Assembly (NCBI GenBank): GCA_014529385.2
Contig: CM043944.1
Coordinates: 64,748,248 to 64,812,247, forward strand
Length of the DNA: 64,000 nucleotides
Direction of reading: 5' to 3'
Origin: Adiantum capillus-veneris
Taxonomy: Eukaryota; Streptophyta; Polypodiopsida; Polypodiales; Pteridaceae
The position numbers and the translations under genes were made by a program. Of this stretch, positions 23,210 through 34,880 are shown piece by piece (position 1 is the first letter of the stretch; every line of letters begins with the position of its first letter). The notes under the pieces were generated by a model, which ran no database searches, had not been told where the DNA came from, and was given only the letters and a program-made list of their open reading frames with translations.

Positions 23210-23999
23210 CCCCACGAGACACGGAGTGGTGGAGCTCCACTCCCAAACTGCAATGGCCCCAAACTGTGATACCCCTTTCGGTTTTTCTTTATATTGCTTC
23301 AACAAGGTACAACTTTGTGGCTCTGATCTGCGTCTCGGCGGATAGCATGCTAGAGAGAGAGAGAGAGGGCCCATATAACTTATTTAAAGGCCTAGGTCTA
23401 CCAAAAGCATGCTACATGAAAAGCATATGTTCTAAAAGCTCTAGGCCCAAAAGCAAGCATTTCATGGGATGTCCATACAGCTGTGCCACGTCAGCTAAGC
23501 AGGTCTATAGAGCCTGCCACATCATGAGTTATTACGCAAGTTGAGTGTGTATGTGTGTGGCCTGCTTTATTTTATGTTTAGGCCTCTTAGCTGGTTCTTG
23601 TAAGTTGGGTTGGATTAGGATTTTTCATCCTAACCTTTTTTGTCGCTTAGGCCACTCGATCGGCTTCAGTAAGTTGGTAAGTAGTCTTCTTCTTCTTTTT
23701 TTGCTAGGAATGAGGTCTCTCGACCAGGATCTCTAGGCTAGTTAGGACTTCTTCATCTGCTTCTTCCATTAGGGTTTAGGCCCCTCGACCGGGATCTACA
23801 AGTGAGTCAGCTTCTCGGGTATTGCCATGTCTGCAGTTTGTGACATGTGGTGTTTAAATATCGAGAGTGCATGGAAGGTGGCTTTTTAATTCACCTCCAA
23901 AAGAAGAGTCGTACTTTTATATGTATAGCTTTTCAAAGTGCATGAGAGTATTATTGAATGGTTGAAATGGAGAATCCAACGCTAAGTAGATGATGTGAT
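23208..23999. other. No feature recognised
   Basis: Mixed sequence with a second short AG run near 23352-23368 and T-rich patches near 23690. No supported coding region, LTR end or RNA gene was seen. Confidence 0.5.
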
Positions 24000-24432
24000 T
24001 AAAGAACATGGTTTATCTTAAGTGGATGAGATTGTATGCTTGTTGGGTACGACATCACACACATTACCAAATGGCATTGTAAGGCAACTCGACATTGCCT
24101 ATACCTCAGAAAGTGTCAAGCCACCGCACAAACCAACGATGACATATGAATTTTCCTATGAAAACGGAACCTTGGAGAGGTTGATTCAGGAGGTGAACCT
24201 TTGAAACAGATTGGGCGTACAATATTTTGTTGGGGTTAAAATTTGTGTGAAGATTGGGGGGAGAAAGGCAATAAAGCGATGGTTGTAGCAACTTATTGGG
24301 TGCAACAATATGCATATGAAAGCAAACTAACCACTATGAATTTTAATCTGGGAGTATGTATGAGGTCAAGTACATTTCTTGCTGAGGTGGATCCAAGTTT
24401 GTATGTGTTTCTCAGATTTGACCTATTTTAAG
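24000..24432 (+). pseudogene. Unrecognised coding remnant
   Basis: Two adjacent frames look protein-like. The first is 24022-24204 (MDEIVCLLGTTSHTLPNGIV, then YEFSYENGTLERLIQEVNL). The second is 24243-24431 (CEDWGEKGNKAMVVATYWVQ, then FLAEVDPSLYVFLRF). They would join after one frame change near 24230. Balanced composition suggests a decayed gene or element rather than chance, but I recognise no family. Nothing nearby helps. Confidence 0.35.
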
Positions 24433-25965
24433 TTTAGTAAAGGATTTGGAATCTGATCATAGATGAAGCTGAAGATAATTAAAGTATCCTATCTTCAGAT
24501 AGCGATGGAAATGTGTTTTTTGAAGAAGATTGTCTTTATGCAAAGTGTTTGGAGGGGTTAAAGGAGAAGATGGTTCAATTCATGAATGCGGGTCATGGTC
24601 CCATGTTGATGGTGTAGGATTGTACGAAGATTTTGTCTATACATTTACATGGAGTTGTGAGACATGAAACTTGCGCGCTACTCAAGCATCGGAAAACTAC
24701 TTAAGCAACACAACGCCTCCAATGCTCTACTGCTTGGAGAGCTTCACAAGGTTGTTCATCGAACAATGATTTGATCTTAGTTCATTGTCAATCTCTTATG
24801 ATTTGCACCTTCTAGTCCAAGCTAATGAGATTAGATGGCCATAAGCTATTGCTGTATTTTTGTGACGGTGGATACACTTGGAACAATAGTTGGTGTCTTT
24901 CCTTCATGATATGTTTAAGTAATTGCTTTGATTTTATTTCCATGGCTATAAGCTGTGCCTTAATTGAATCTATGTTGATCATGTTGGTAGCTGCACTTGG
25001 AATGGAATTGGATATCTTTCTTTATTTAGTATCTATAATGAAATTTGCATGGCCACGAGGAGTTCAATTAGTGGCCTTCATTGTATTGTTGTGCCGATCG
25101 TGTCTATAGATAGACTTGGAGCAGATTTTTGCGCCTTTTATTCTTTTCTTTTTTCTATATACGCTTGTAATAGGTTCATTTAATTCCACACAATTGTTTG
25201 TAGATACAATATGCTTTGGAACGATTTTAAAGTATCAAGAGGGGGATACGACAAGATGGAGGTCACTTTTTGGGTATTCTATAGGACAGGGGGACATGGC
25301 CTCCACACTTCAATGACATTGCAGATACCTCTATGCAAGTGAATGCCAATAATATCCTTAATTACTTAACAAAAGCATCTTTAATTGACCGAAAGTTTTC
25401 TTTGTTAACTCAGATGACGAAATATAAGAAATGATCCCTTGCTTTTCCTAGTAGACCTAACATCTCCCTCTTGTTATTATAGTAAGTTTTGCATTATTCA
25501 AGCCTAGCATACTTATATCAATAAATATCTATGCTATTATTTCTTTCTTATGGATCATTTATTTTAATATGCTTTCAGCATTGATAGAGCGAGTCGGAGA
25601 TGAAAAACTCGTAAATTTTTTGGTGATATGGATTTTCTTACTTTTCCTTGGCCTTTTCTCTATTCTTGCTTTCTCCCAAGGAAATGATAGAGTAATTAAT
25701 GAAAACTTTCATCACTTGAGAAGTCTATAAAAAGGTTATTCTAAATATTCATATCTTGTCAAAGCTCTTTGAAAATTGCAAACAAATAAATTTTTGCACT
25801 TTCGAGTTTAGCATACAGTACCAAGAGGAGAGGGGATTCGTTTAACACATTAAATGTAATGAGCTTTGGTAAATTGCTAGTCATTTTTAGACGCTCTAGC
25901 TTGATATATTGTCTTTGTTAAATAAGACCATGTAATCTCTAGTTTCTATATGCTTTTGGAGAAAG
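24433..25965. other. AT-rich stretch, no supported gene
   Basis: A few short frames (for example 24825-25109) are rich in Leu, Ile, Phe and Cys as expected of AT-rich non-coding DNA. No domain, LTR edge or RNA gene was recognised. Confidence 0.5.
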
Positions 25966-25969
25966 TTAG

Positions 25970-26786
25970 AATGGAAGAAGATAGTTGCCTTGCGATCCTC
26001 ATCCGACTCACACAATTAAACACTTATCTGCAAAAAAAGATTAGAAAAAGACAACGGATTCCCATTTTGCTTGAGATCTCTCCAATCCTCTTTCAATCGA
26101 TCAAGGTATTGCGGTGGCATAAAACGATCCCTGAGCTTGATTTGTAAGTCGGTCCAACTGTACCCAACACAAAAATGCTCTGGCGTTTTTATCCAACACA
26201 AACAGAGAGTAAAAACGCTAGAGGGTAAAAACGCCAGAGCATTTTTGTGTTCGGTACTGTATTGTTAATCTGTGCCTCTTGCCAAGCTTGATAGAAATTA
26301 ATGGCATGACCCGACAGATACATGGTGGCTATCAAAACTTTACTGTTATTGTTCTTGTTAGTCATAAAGTAATTATTAAATGGATGCAACCAAGAATATT
26401 TCACAAAAGAATCCATCTTACGATCATACTTATTGAAAATCAACTTCTTAGTGATTGGGTGGTTGGAGTCGTCATCTCTTTCCGAGCTACCGATGCTTGT
26501 TGGCCTCTTTGGGAGGATTGACCCTCTAGGAGAGGAATTGGTAGACCAAATCTTGCGTGCATTCATCTCTCTGGGCCTCACGCTCTTGCTCCATAGCTAC
26601 CCGCTTTTTATACATAGAGCTTCACGTTCCATCCCTAGAGTCATTCTTTCCCTTTTGATTGCGGCCCACTGAGCCTCTTGCTATAGCATCATCTCCACCA
26701 TGGGCTTCATCAAAACCTCCACACAGGTAGGTGCAATCCGTGGCAAGGGTGGGTATGAAGGAAGATCTGGAAACCATCCTCCTGGT
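25970..26786 (-). pseudogene. Ty3 gag fragment, directly downstream of an LTR
   Basis: Minus-strand frames hold a retrotransposon gag pattern: YDRKMDSFVKYSWLHPFNNY, FYQAWQEAQ, and, after an interruption, SWTDLQIKLRDRFMPPQYLD and LKQNGNPLSFSNLF. The N-terminal part (VLMKPMVEMML, then QEAQWAAIKRER) begins right after the LTR at 26786. In-frame stops and a palindromic insertion at 26161-26256 break it. No zinc knuckle or pol follows before the featureless DNA, so the element is truncated. Confidence 0.65.
26161..26256. repeat. Short foldback element interrupting gag (31-nt inverted arms)
   Basis: Arms 26161-26191 and 26226-26256 are inverted copies matching at 30 of 31 positions, with a 34-nt centre that itself resembles the arms. 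Both outer ends are TA (TACCC... and ...CGGTA), compatible with a TA target duplication. The gag reading is continuous on either side, so this looks like a tiny MITE-like insertion. Confidence 0.7.
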
Positions 26787-27643
26787 TGTAATGTGCAGCG
26801 GAAGTGATTGATGGTGAATGCTTAGAATGAGTGCTCCGTGCGTACTCAAACTTCGTTTGACTTCATGAGAGAAGAGAGAATGATATTGTGAATAAAGGTT
26901 TTGTGACTAGTAGAGAGAGAGAGAGAGAGATAAGACTAACACCAGGGCCCCCCTCTCTATTTCTATTTTTCTAGAGAGGTATTTTCTTTAGATTACACAA
27001 ATGCTGATACAATGGTCCTAGATGTTGAGATGCTAATGAGATCTTGTGGTAGGTACTTGGATCTGAGAGGCTAGGCGTTGGAAACTGAAAACACTAGGGT
27101 TGATCTGGCTAGGAATTGCGATTTGACGATGAGGCTAGGGCTGAAATCGGAAAACGCTGGGCTGATTTTGTTGATGAAGATGGTGATGGGCTGATGGCTA
27201 ACAACGCTAGGCAATAGAATGAAAAACACTGAAGGTGCGGGTATTGGATGTCTGGAGAGGTGACCCCTAGGGTCTCCTATACAAGTGCAAAAGTATGGGT
27301 CTAGCAGTGCCAAATTGAGTCCTGAGGACTTTATAAATGATGCTAAAATGTCACTTATTAATAAGTTGATGAACTACTAATAAGAGGTGCTTCATATGCA
27401 GTTATTATCTAGGCTTGGTACTAATGGTGCTGTATGGGAACACTCCCTAATGCCTACATCTAGCAGACATTGGTTGTGCTCATGTGTAATCAGAGGGTAT
27501 GCAACTACTCTAAAGTGTCTGGACATGCATGTCCTGCATACAGGATCACAAGGGTGCCAGAACACTTCTCAGGCTGTCCTAAACCCTAGAAATAGGAATA
27601 TTCGTTTGTCCACATGCATGTGCGGTTAGCTGCGCACGTGACA
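26787..27643 (-). repeat. LTR of a decayed Ty3 element (857 bp)
   Basis: On the minus strand it starts TGTCACGTGCGCAGCTAACC and ends CTTCCGCTGCACATTACA. Start and end both match the LTR at 37064-38199 (TGTCATGTGCACATCTAACC and CTTCCGCTGCACCTTACA), so the two belong to related families. A TATA-like TTTATAAAG lies at 27330-27338. It is preceded by a polypurine tract and, beyond LINE B, by an integrase C-terminus. It is followed by gag. Confidence 0.8.
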
Positions 27644-27656
27644 TCCCCTCCTTTTT
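27644..27656 (-). other. Polypurine tract before the LTR
   Basis: On the minus strand AAAAAGGAGGGGA directly precedes the LTR start TGTCACG, as expected at the 3' end of an LTR retrotransposon. Confidence 0.75.
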
Positions 27657-27718
27657 ATAGTGAGGTACTGATATTGAGCTGCATGGCTTCCTTGTAGTTT
27701 GCCAACAACTCAATGTAA

Positions 27719-27729
27719 TTTGTGAAGAT
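27719..27729 (+). repeat. Probable target-site duplication of LINE copy B, left copy
   Basis: TTTGTGAAGAT is present here and again at 34091-34101, on the two sides of LINE copy B. Target duplications of LINEs usually have variable length like this 11-mer. Confidence 0.65.
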
Positions 27730-27837
27730 GTAATTGGACAACATTAAAAAAAAGAGTGAAAGACCGACGCGAGCTCGCTACTGCTGCTCCACCTGCGCAC
27801 GCCTAGCTTCACACCCCCCCCCCCTCCTCAGCCCGCT

Positions 27838-29614
27838 GCAAAATTCTCGGCACCTGACCTAGCAGAGGAGAGTTGCGAGACCTTCTCCAGGCCCGCCTTC
27901 TCGCACAGGTGGGCAAGATCTTAGATGTCCAGATTCTCGGACGGGGGTACTATCGGATAGAGTTCGAGACCTCCGAGATGGCTTCCAAGGTCATAGCTAT
28001 GAGTCCACTGGCCATCCGAGCATCACACGCCCACTTTCGACAGTGGCGACATGGTTTTGACTCGACTTTGTATGTGCTAGTAGAGGAGGCAGACATCCCC
28101 ATCTCAGTCTGCTTTCCGGGTCTACGGAGGGAGTACCTACCACTTCTTTCCAGGATTGGCTCCGCCATCGGGACTGTCTTGGAGACACCTCGTACAGCAG
28201 CATCAGTAGCCGTACGACAGCATCAGTAGCTGCCAAGGCGGCTGACACCCCCTCAGTTCGAGTTTTGGTCAGAGATACCCACATGCTCCCGAAGGTCATC
28301 CTTTTGTCTCGCGTGAGTGGGGGTTGGTTTAGACAGAGTGTGGAGTACTCGGGTCTCCCGAACCAGTGATTCATTTGCCGACAGATGGGCCACCTAGTGA
28401 AGTCCTGTCCACGGAGGAGGCCACGACCTGCACCCCAGCCTCAGCCCCAGCCTGCCAAGGGTGGGCCGTAGACACAGTCAGCGACACAACGCATAGATTC
28501 AGAGCCACCCTCTGAGCGTGGGGCTCCAACAGAGGAGGGGTGGCAGCAGGCCCATGGCCGTCAATGCCAGGGGCCACACCGACATCCTGGCACTCAGAGT
28601 GGCCCTCAGGTGCCTACTCAGCAGCAGTAGGTTCCCACGGGGAACCGCTTTGGTCCTCTTGCGCAGGAGGAGTCCCCTATGCCAGCCTCCACCTCCGCTT
28701 CACCCTGGACAGCCGCTTCCCCTTCAGAGTTCCCCTCCTCCTCCTCATCCTCCCCCCCGCCCTCTGCTCCCGTCGCCTCTCCACCTCGCCCCTCTACCTC
28801 TGTCGCCCCACCCCGCTCCTCTTCCCCTCCGCTCCCCCCAGCTCCTTCTCCCCCCCCTCCTGCTCCAGTTCCACAGTCGACTCAGGAGACTGGTCCCTCG
28901 CCGGCAGCTAGGAGATCTCTTGGCAGCGCCATTGCCACAAGTCGCCTAGCGAGAGAGGGTCAGCCCTTCTTGCGGCCCCCTCTGTAGATTCAGACATCTT
29001 CCCTTGCAGCTATCCCTCGTGGTCTGACGAGCATTGACCTCCGACACCGCTGGGATTTCTTCCACTACGGGTTCACCCGCTTTCTCAGCGATTCCACAGC
29101 AGACAACGAGACAGCCTACTTCAGGGTCCATGCTTTGTTCCTCGCCGCTAGGGGGACAGAGGCCTTGGACTCAGCAGTTGGTTTCTCCTTCCCCCTCTGT
29201 GGTAGGGCCGAAACAGAGTGGTCCCTTGACTCAGTGTTGGGATGGTTGCATACACAGGTTCTCGAGTTCTCTCATCACATGGGAGAACTTGGAGTTACAG
29301 ATTTGCTGCAGACTTTGTGGCCACTGGCCAAGTTTGCGGTGACACCCCCAGACTCAGTAGGATGTAGGCACATTATGGTGTACTTTTTTGTTGATACGCA
29401 GTGTTTGCCTTGCTATGTATACATTCATGAGGATTTCTGGACAGAGAAGGTTGCTTTACGCACTGCTCGCTCTGCTTGGGCTTGGGCTAGGCACTCACTG
29501 CAGTCTCGCCTATCTAGAGGACGCTCGGATGCGGATTACTCCCTATCCAAGCCAGCCTCAAAGATAGCCCGTCTTGCTGCTGTGGCAGCATCTGTTCTCT
29601 CTCGCTCCCCATGA
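27838..29614 (+). pseudogene. LINE ORF1 (copy B)
   Basis: The DUF4283-like part (LGRGYYRIEFETSEMASKVI, FRQWRHGFDS, VCFPGLRREYLPLLSRIGSA) runs 27873-28190. A knuckle-like FICRQMGHLVKSCPRR follows at about 28370-28412; its first Cys codon is TGA. A long proline/serine-rich linker (28680-28890) leads to the C-terminal region (about 28990-29614) with HRWDFFHYGFTRF, GFSFPLCGRAETEW and LWPLAKFAVTPP. Frame changes occur near 28230 and 28980. The stop TGA overlaps the ORF2 ATG (ATGA, 29611-29614). Confidence 0.82.
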
Positions 29615-32600
29615 GGATCGTCTCGTGGAACGTGCAAGGACTAGGTGGGCCCCAGTTTCAGCGACAGCGGGGCCGATTGCGTCAGGAGCTTCAGCGTTGC
29701 ATTGTGGGAGGAGAGATTGATCTCCTTATGCTTCAGGAGCACCATCTTTGTGAGAGCCGCATTCGACGATGTGGTCAGATTTTGCGTGGATGATATGATA
29801 CCTTTGGTCAGCTGCTTTTGGACCTGGAGGCATCCAGAGTGGGGTATGTATGACTATTGCGGATTCATTGCAGCAGGCCATTGTGGGCAGAGGGATTATT
29901 GTGCCAGGCAGGGCTCAGTGGATTACTATGCAGGTTCAGGGTGGCCTTGTGGGCTTCCTGAACATCTACGTGCCCAATGTGGCGAGTGCTCGTGCAGAGT
30001 TTTGGTCACAGATTGTTGAGTCTTTGCAGCAGTCTGACCATTGGTGTGTAGGAGGGGACTTCAACATGTTGGAGGACCCTTCTGACACGATTGGAGGCAG
30101 CCATGCTACTGTGCATAGAGTTGAGTTAGCAGCTTGGGAAAGGTTGTGTATGACTGTGAGGGTCTCGGATACATGGCAGCACTCTGGCTTTGTGATGCCT
30201 CCAACCAGTCTTGCCTTCTCTAGATCGGACCGCAGAGTGGGAGGAGTGAATCTATCGCGGATAGATCGCTTCTACACTAGTGACCACTTCAGTGACTTGG
30301 GGGGATCAATGGGCATCCCGGCAGGGACATCCTTCTCGGACCATGCACCAGTGATCCTCACAGTGGCAGACAGGCAGAGGAGTGGGAGCACGATGCGTCG
30401 CATCCGAGAGTGGGTCTTGTTGGACTCAGCACTCCGAGAGAGGGTAGAGGCTCTCTGGACAGAGGGCATGGACAGCCAAGTTCTACCTGCAGACAGAGTG
30501 GCCTTAGGCCTAGCTCAGCTTAGCCACTGTTTTCTCCAGGAGTCTCTGGCTCGTCGGGCTATAGCGAGAGAGGAGGAGCAGCGTCTCAGACGAGGCATTG
30601 CTTCACTACGGAGGATGCAAGAGCAGCATCCAGACAGTCTATGGTTGGAGGAGTAGTTACAGCAGGCTCGACAGGAGCTTGCTAGCACAGAGAAGAGGCG
30701 TCATGAGTTTGCCTTTCACCGACAGGCATCTCAGTGGACTCAGGTGGGTGACAGAGTGAAAAGTGCCTTTTTTGAGACAGTGGGACCTCGGCACTCGCAT
30801 GCCAAGGTCAATCAGTTGAGGAGACCTGATGGGTCAGTTGTTTGTGAGCCCGAGGATATGCGTGCAGTTGCTACTGACTTCTACCGTGAGTTACTGTCGG
30901 CTGAGCCTCAGTCAGAGCGGCAGGATGCATGCAGGGAGCAGGTTTGGGCACAGATGCCTTGTCTTGTGACTGAGGAGATGCGCTAGAGGCTAGAGATGCC
31001 ACTTCAGCTTGAGGAGCTACACATATCTTAAGGCTCTCCCTCGTGGTAGCTATCCAGGTGAGGATGGGTTGACTCCCAGCTTTTTCTTGGAGTATTGGGA
31101 CCTGCTTGGCCCAGATCTTTGTAGTGCCTTTCAGTACATTTTGCACACAGGAGTGATGCCAGATAGCATGAGTGAGGGCCTGATTTACCCATTCCAAAGG
31201 AGGGTGGCTCCTTGGATGAGATTCGACAGTGGCGCCCCATCACCATCCTCAACTCAGCCTACAAAATTCTTGCCAAGGCTCTGAGTTTGAGGATTCAGCC
31301 ACTTTTGGAGAGCCTTATACATGGGACTCAGACACGTTTTGTCAAGGAACGCAGTATCCTTGACAACATCTTCCACTTTCTGGGAGGCTTCTGCCCTGGC
31401 ACGGCTCCGTGGGGAGGACCTTGTTATTCTTCTTCTTGATTTTGAGAAGGCGTACGACAGAGTTGATTGGGACTTTCTAGAGGGCACTCTACGCAGGATG
31501 GGCTTCTCAAATGCTTGGATCAGAGGGGTGTTAGCTTTGTACAGACAGGCTCACAGTCAGGTGATTTTGGCAGGAGCTAGAGGTGAGCGCTTCATGCTCA
31601 CACGCTCGGTCAGACAGGGTTTTCCTCTTGCCCCCTTTCTCTTTCTGTTCTATGCGGAGGCGATGAGCAGATTTTTGGTGTCACAGCAGGTTGGTCCGAG
31701 GGGCTTAGCACTCCCTATTCGGGGAGATGAGCTATTGGACGTTGAGTTTGCTGATGACTCAGCCTTGTACTTAGAGGGCCAGGAGGCCAATCTACACAGA
31801 TGTGAGCAGGCTTTGGAGACCTTCTGTTGTGCATCGGGCGCACTGATCAACTGGAGAAAGACAGTGGCTTTCTCGGTTGGCAATGCTCCTGTGCTATATT
31901 GGATGCCAGGAGAGGGTTTCAGGTGGATTCCCCAGGGACTGCAGTTCAGTACTTGGGTTGTCAGGTTGGTTTGGACTTGTTCCCCGAGAAGCAGATTTCT
32001 CCTCGTCTCCTATCCATCAGGAGAAAGCTGTTACATTGGAGCTCAACACGACTTTTTCTGGATGGTAGAGTAGTAGCTGCCAACCAGGTGTTGTTGGCGA
32101 CTATGTGGTACATCACTTCTTGCTGGATCTTCTCGAGTTCTTGTATCAGCCAGGTAGAGAGGCTGATCAGGAACTTCCTTTGGTCAGGTTGTGACACTCA
32201 GATTGCCCGAGCCAAGGTGGCTTGGTCGGTCATCACACTTCCTTGTTCTCAGGGAGGGCTTGGGATCATTGATCCAGCACAGCAGAGCAGAGCCCTTCTT
32301 GGGAAGTTCGTAGTCAGAGGACTTCCAGGAGAGGAACCTTGGAAGGAGTTCTTGCTGCAGAGGCTTCGTGCCAGGGTGCCTCAGTCAGGATTCCCTTGGC
32401 AACCTTCGACCAGATGGATCTTTACAGAGTTGAGCCGAGTTGGTTTGAGCAGGAGACTGGAGGACCTCTTCGCTGTGAGTTTGCTTCGATCTTGGGAGCT
32501 CTTACGGCGTGTCCTAGAGCTGAGACAGCCGACGTGCACGGAGGAGCACCTACAACAGCCCCTCGTCTGGAACACCATGGTTAGCACTCAGAGAGGCCAC

Positions 32601-33946
32601 TTGGTTGGTAGTTGGCCTCATGTTTCTTGGGGTCCCATGGCAGCAGGTCCAGCGCGCTCTCTAGGTGACTGGCTAGAGTTCACAGGTTTGTCAGAGGAGG
32701 TGCAGGGTCTCCAGCTCTACAGGGCATGAGAGGGGTGCAGAGCATGTGTCAGGACATCTCAGAGTCAGTTCCAGTTGAGTGGCTCACGCCTCTCGAGCCA
32801 GTAGCACCCCGGTGGATGGGAGCCTTCACACGATTGGAGGTTCTCATTTCAGTCAGGGCCTGCTCAGAGTCTGTCTCAACCCTGTTCTTCGAGCTTCAGG
32901 GTGGGGGACGACTACAACGAGTTGCAGTAGAGGCCCCGCAGGTAGCAGAGTGCTGTTTTCAGAGGATCCGAGTAGTGGGCATCTATGGGCGGACCTGCGT
33001 CATAGACCTTGACCCAGCAGTTCTTGAGACAGGACACTGGAGGCTACGGGCTTGGGAGTGTTGTCCGTTGGCACAAGTACAGTGGAATCCTGGTGAGTGG
33101 CTATGGAGGGACCCCTTCTCTTCTACAGATCACCCAGGAGTCCCGTTCTTTCAGTACACTGTTCGACTGGGACGTCATATACTAGCAGCACAAAGAGAGG
33201 CCCTCCCCGCTGTAGCACGTCATTGGCAGGAGGAGGGTCTCACATTCGAGTTCATGGCAGACTTTTGGGAGAGGTTGTGGGACTCCAGACAGCCGAGGCG
33301 AGTCACCTTGTTTCACTGGTTGGTCGCACATAGAGCCACAGCAGTAGGGAGCTGGATAGTGCATAGTGGTCTCTCAGCCACATGTGCAGCTTGTGACCAT
33401 TTGGTGGAGAGTCAACGTTACTGTCCCTCGGCCCAGCAGGTGTGGCTACGAGTTCTTCGGCTGATGCCTGCTCTCTCCACGGCTCGACATTACACTTGGG
33501 GGGCAGCGGCTTTGTCCACCCTCACGGGCCCAGCACTTCAGTTTGAGCTATCTTCCACCAACAGGATGATAGTGATGCAGGGGGGGCGACCTACACTCCA
33601 GCCTGCTACAGAGCTTACTCCACAGGAGTGGTGCAGTGAGAGAGAGGAGTGTTGGGAGCTCATCAGTGGCCTGACACTTTGGTTCATCTAGCGGGCCCGC
33701 TATTTCCGCATCTTTGAGGCTCGCCCTGTGCCACCAGCAGAGACTGTTCGTGACTTTTGGCTAGAGCTGATCCATACTCTCAGAGGACAGCTTGAGGGAC
33801 TACAGGGCAGCTCCGACCGCATGCAGGAGCGCCGCGAGGCTTTCCTTCGACTCTGGCGTCCTTGGCCTTTCTACACCATAGTCCAGGGGGTGCTCAGATG
33901 GCACTACTGTCCACCTGTGTGGCTCTTCCCTCCTCCCATCTCTTGA
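29611..33946 (+). pseudogene. LINE ORF2 (copy B): endonuclease, reverse transcriptase, Cys/His-rich end
   Basis: The endonuclease starts MRIVSWNVQGLGG and includes LMLQEHHLC, GGDFNMLEDP, SRIDRFYTSDHF and SFSDHAPVIL (29611-30390). The reverse transcriptase (about 30990-31900) has RQWRPITILNSAYKILAKAL, LLLDFEKAYDRVDWDFLEGT and EFADDSALYLEG. The C-terminal part has LFHWLVAHRAT and CAACDHLVES (33310-33420) and runs to 33946. Damage includes TGA at 29791, a one-base loss near 29808, stops at 30654, 30984 and 33689, and shifts near 31190 and 31400. In an active copy this protein nicks DNA and copies the RNA at the nick. Confidence 0.9.
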
Positions 33947-34101
33947 TTTAGCCTCATTGTATATATGCTGTTTTTTCATTGGGAGAGTCTCCCCATCATG
34001 CTTGTTGTAGCCCTCTCTTGCAGAGGTGGTTGTAGCCCTATGGGCAGTTTTCATTAACTAATAGAAAGATCTTTTTCTTGGAATTTGTTTTTTGTGAAGA
34101 T

Positions 34102-34700
34102 TTCTTCGTCCACCCACATTGCTTCGTGGGTTTTGCGATCCTTGAACAACAAAAGATACTATCGGCCTTGTTTCTTTGAACCATGGCAAAAACGATAAAC
34201 AAAAATCTGCTCCAACTCCATTACTTCAGCTTCATCTATGATCTCGAGGTCCTTTTCAAAAATCTCCTTTGGGGGATCTCCCTGAAAGAACTTCAACCAA
34301 GAAACATGGAAAACGTTGTGTATCAACCATGAGTTAGGTAACCATAATTTCATAGATACATCATTCATCTTTTTAATGAGACTGGAAATGGACCATAACT
34401 CCGAAAAGACAACTTTGGGCACTTCTTTCTACTTTCTTAAGACATTGCTTCATGATTCTAAGATAAACCCAATCCCCTTCCTTGATAGTAACATCTTGAC
34501 GATGCTTATTAGCCTGCCACGAATAAGATTCCTGAGCCTTGCTTAGCCCAAGCTTCACACACTCAATAATTTCTTCCAAGGACTTGCTCTCAGCATTGGC
34601 ATCAATTTGACCATCCGACTGTGGATGAAATATAAATGAAAATACAACGCAGTGCCAAAATTTTCAAAGAGTGCTAATCAAAAATGTGATGTAAACTTGA
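34102..34700 (-). pseudogene. Ty3 integrase C-terminus and tail
   Basis: Minus frames read SYSWQANKHRQDVTIKEGDW and VYLRIMKQCLKKVERS, then (shifted) LWLPNSWLIHNVFHVSWLKF and FQGDPPKEIFEKD. GDWVYL followed by HNVFHVSWLK is the standard end of many plant Ty3 polyproteins. A one-base frame change separates the two. The gene would lead into the polypurine tract and LTR at 27656-26787 if LINE copy B were removed. Confidence 0.8.
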
Positions 34701-34880
34701 CATCTCTATTTGATACTATCGACTTTGGCAAACTAGAAAGGGAACACCATCTAGTGGGGTAAGATATGTAGTAGGGTGGAGTGTAGGTAGACTCCCCTCT
34801 ATCACTATCATCCTGCTGGTGGAGGATAGCTCAAACTGTAGTGCAGGGCCCGTGAGGGTGGACCAAGCATCTGTCCCCCA

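Larger units (their letters stand above)
27730..34090 (+). mobile_element. L1-type LINE, copy B, near full length (6.36 kb)
   Basis: The copy contains ORF1 (to 29614), ORF2 (29611-33946) and a 3' UTR ending in a T-rich tail. An 11-base direct repeat flanks it. Domains are DUF4283-like, a zinc knuckle, a proline-rich linker and a novel C-terminal region in ORF1, then APE endonuclease, reverse transcriptase (FADD) and a Cys/His-rich end in ORF2. It landed between the integrase end (34102-34700) and the LTR (26787-27643) of a minus-strand Ty3 element. Stops and frameshifts make it inactive, but it is the most complete LINE here and serves as reference for copies A, C and D. Confidence 0.9.

Noticed and set aside
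28518-28987. Three overlapping proline/serine-rich frames
   Set aside because: They are alternative readings of one low-complexity linker in LINE ORF1; at most one is real.
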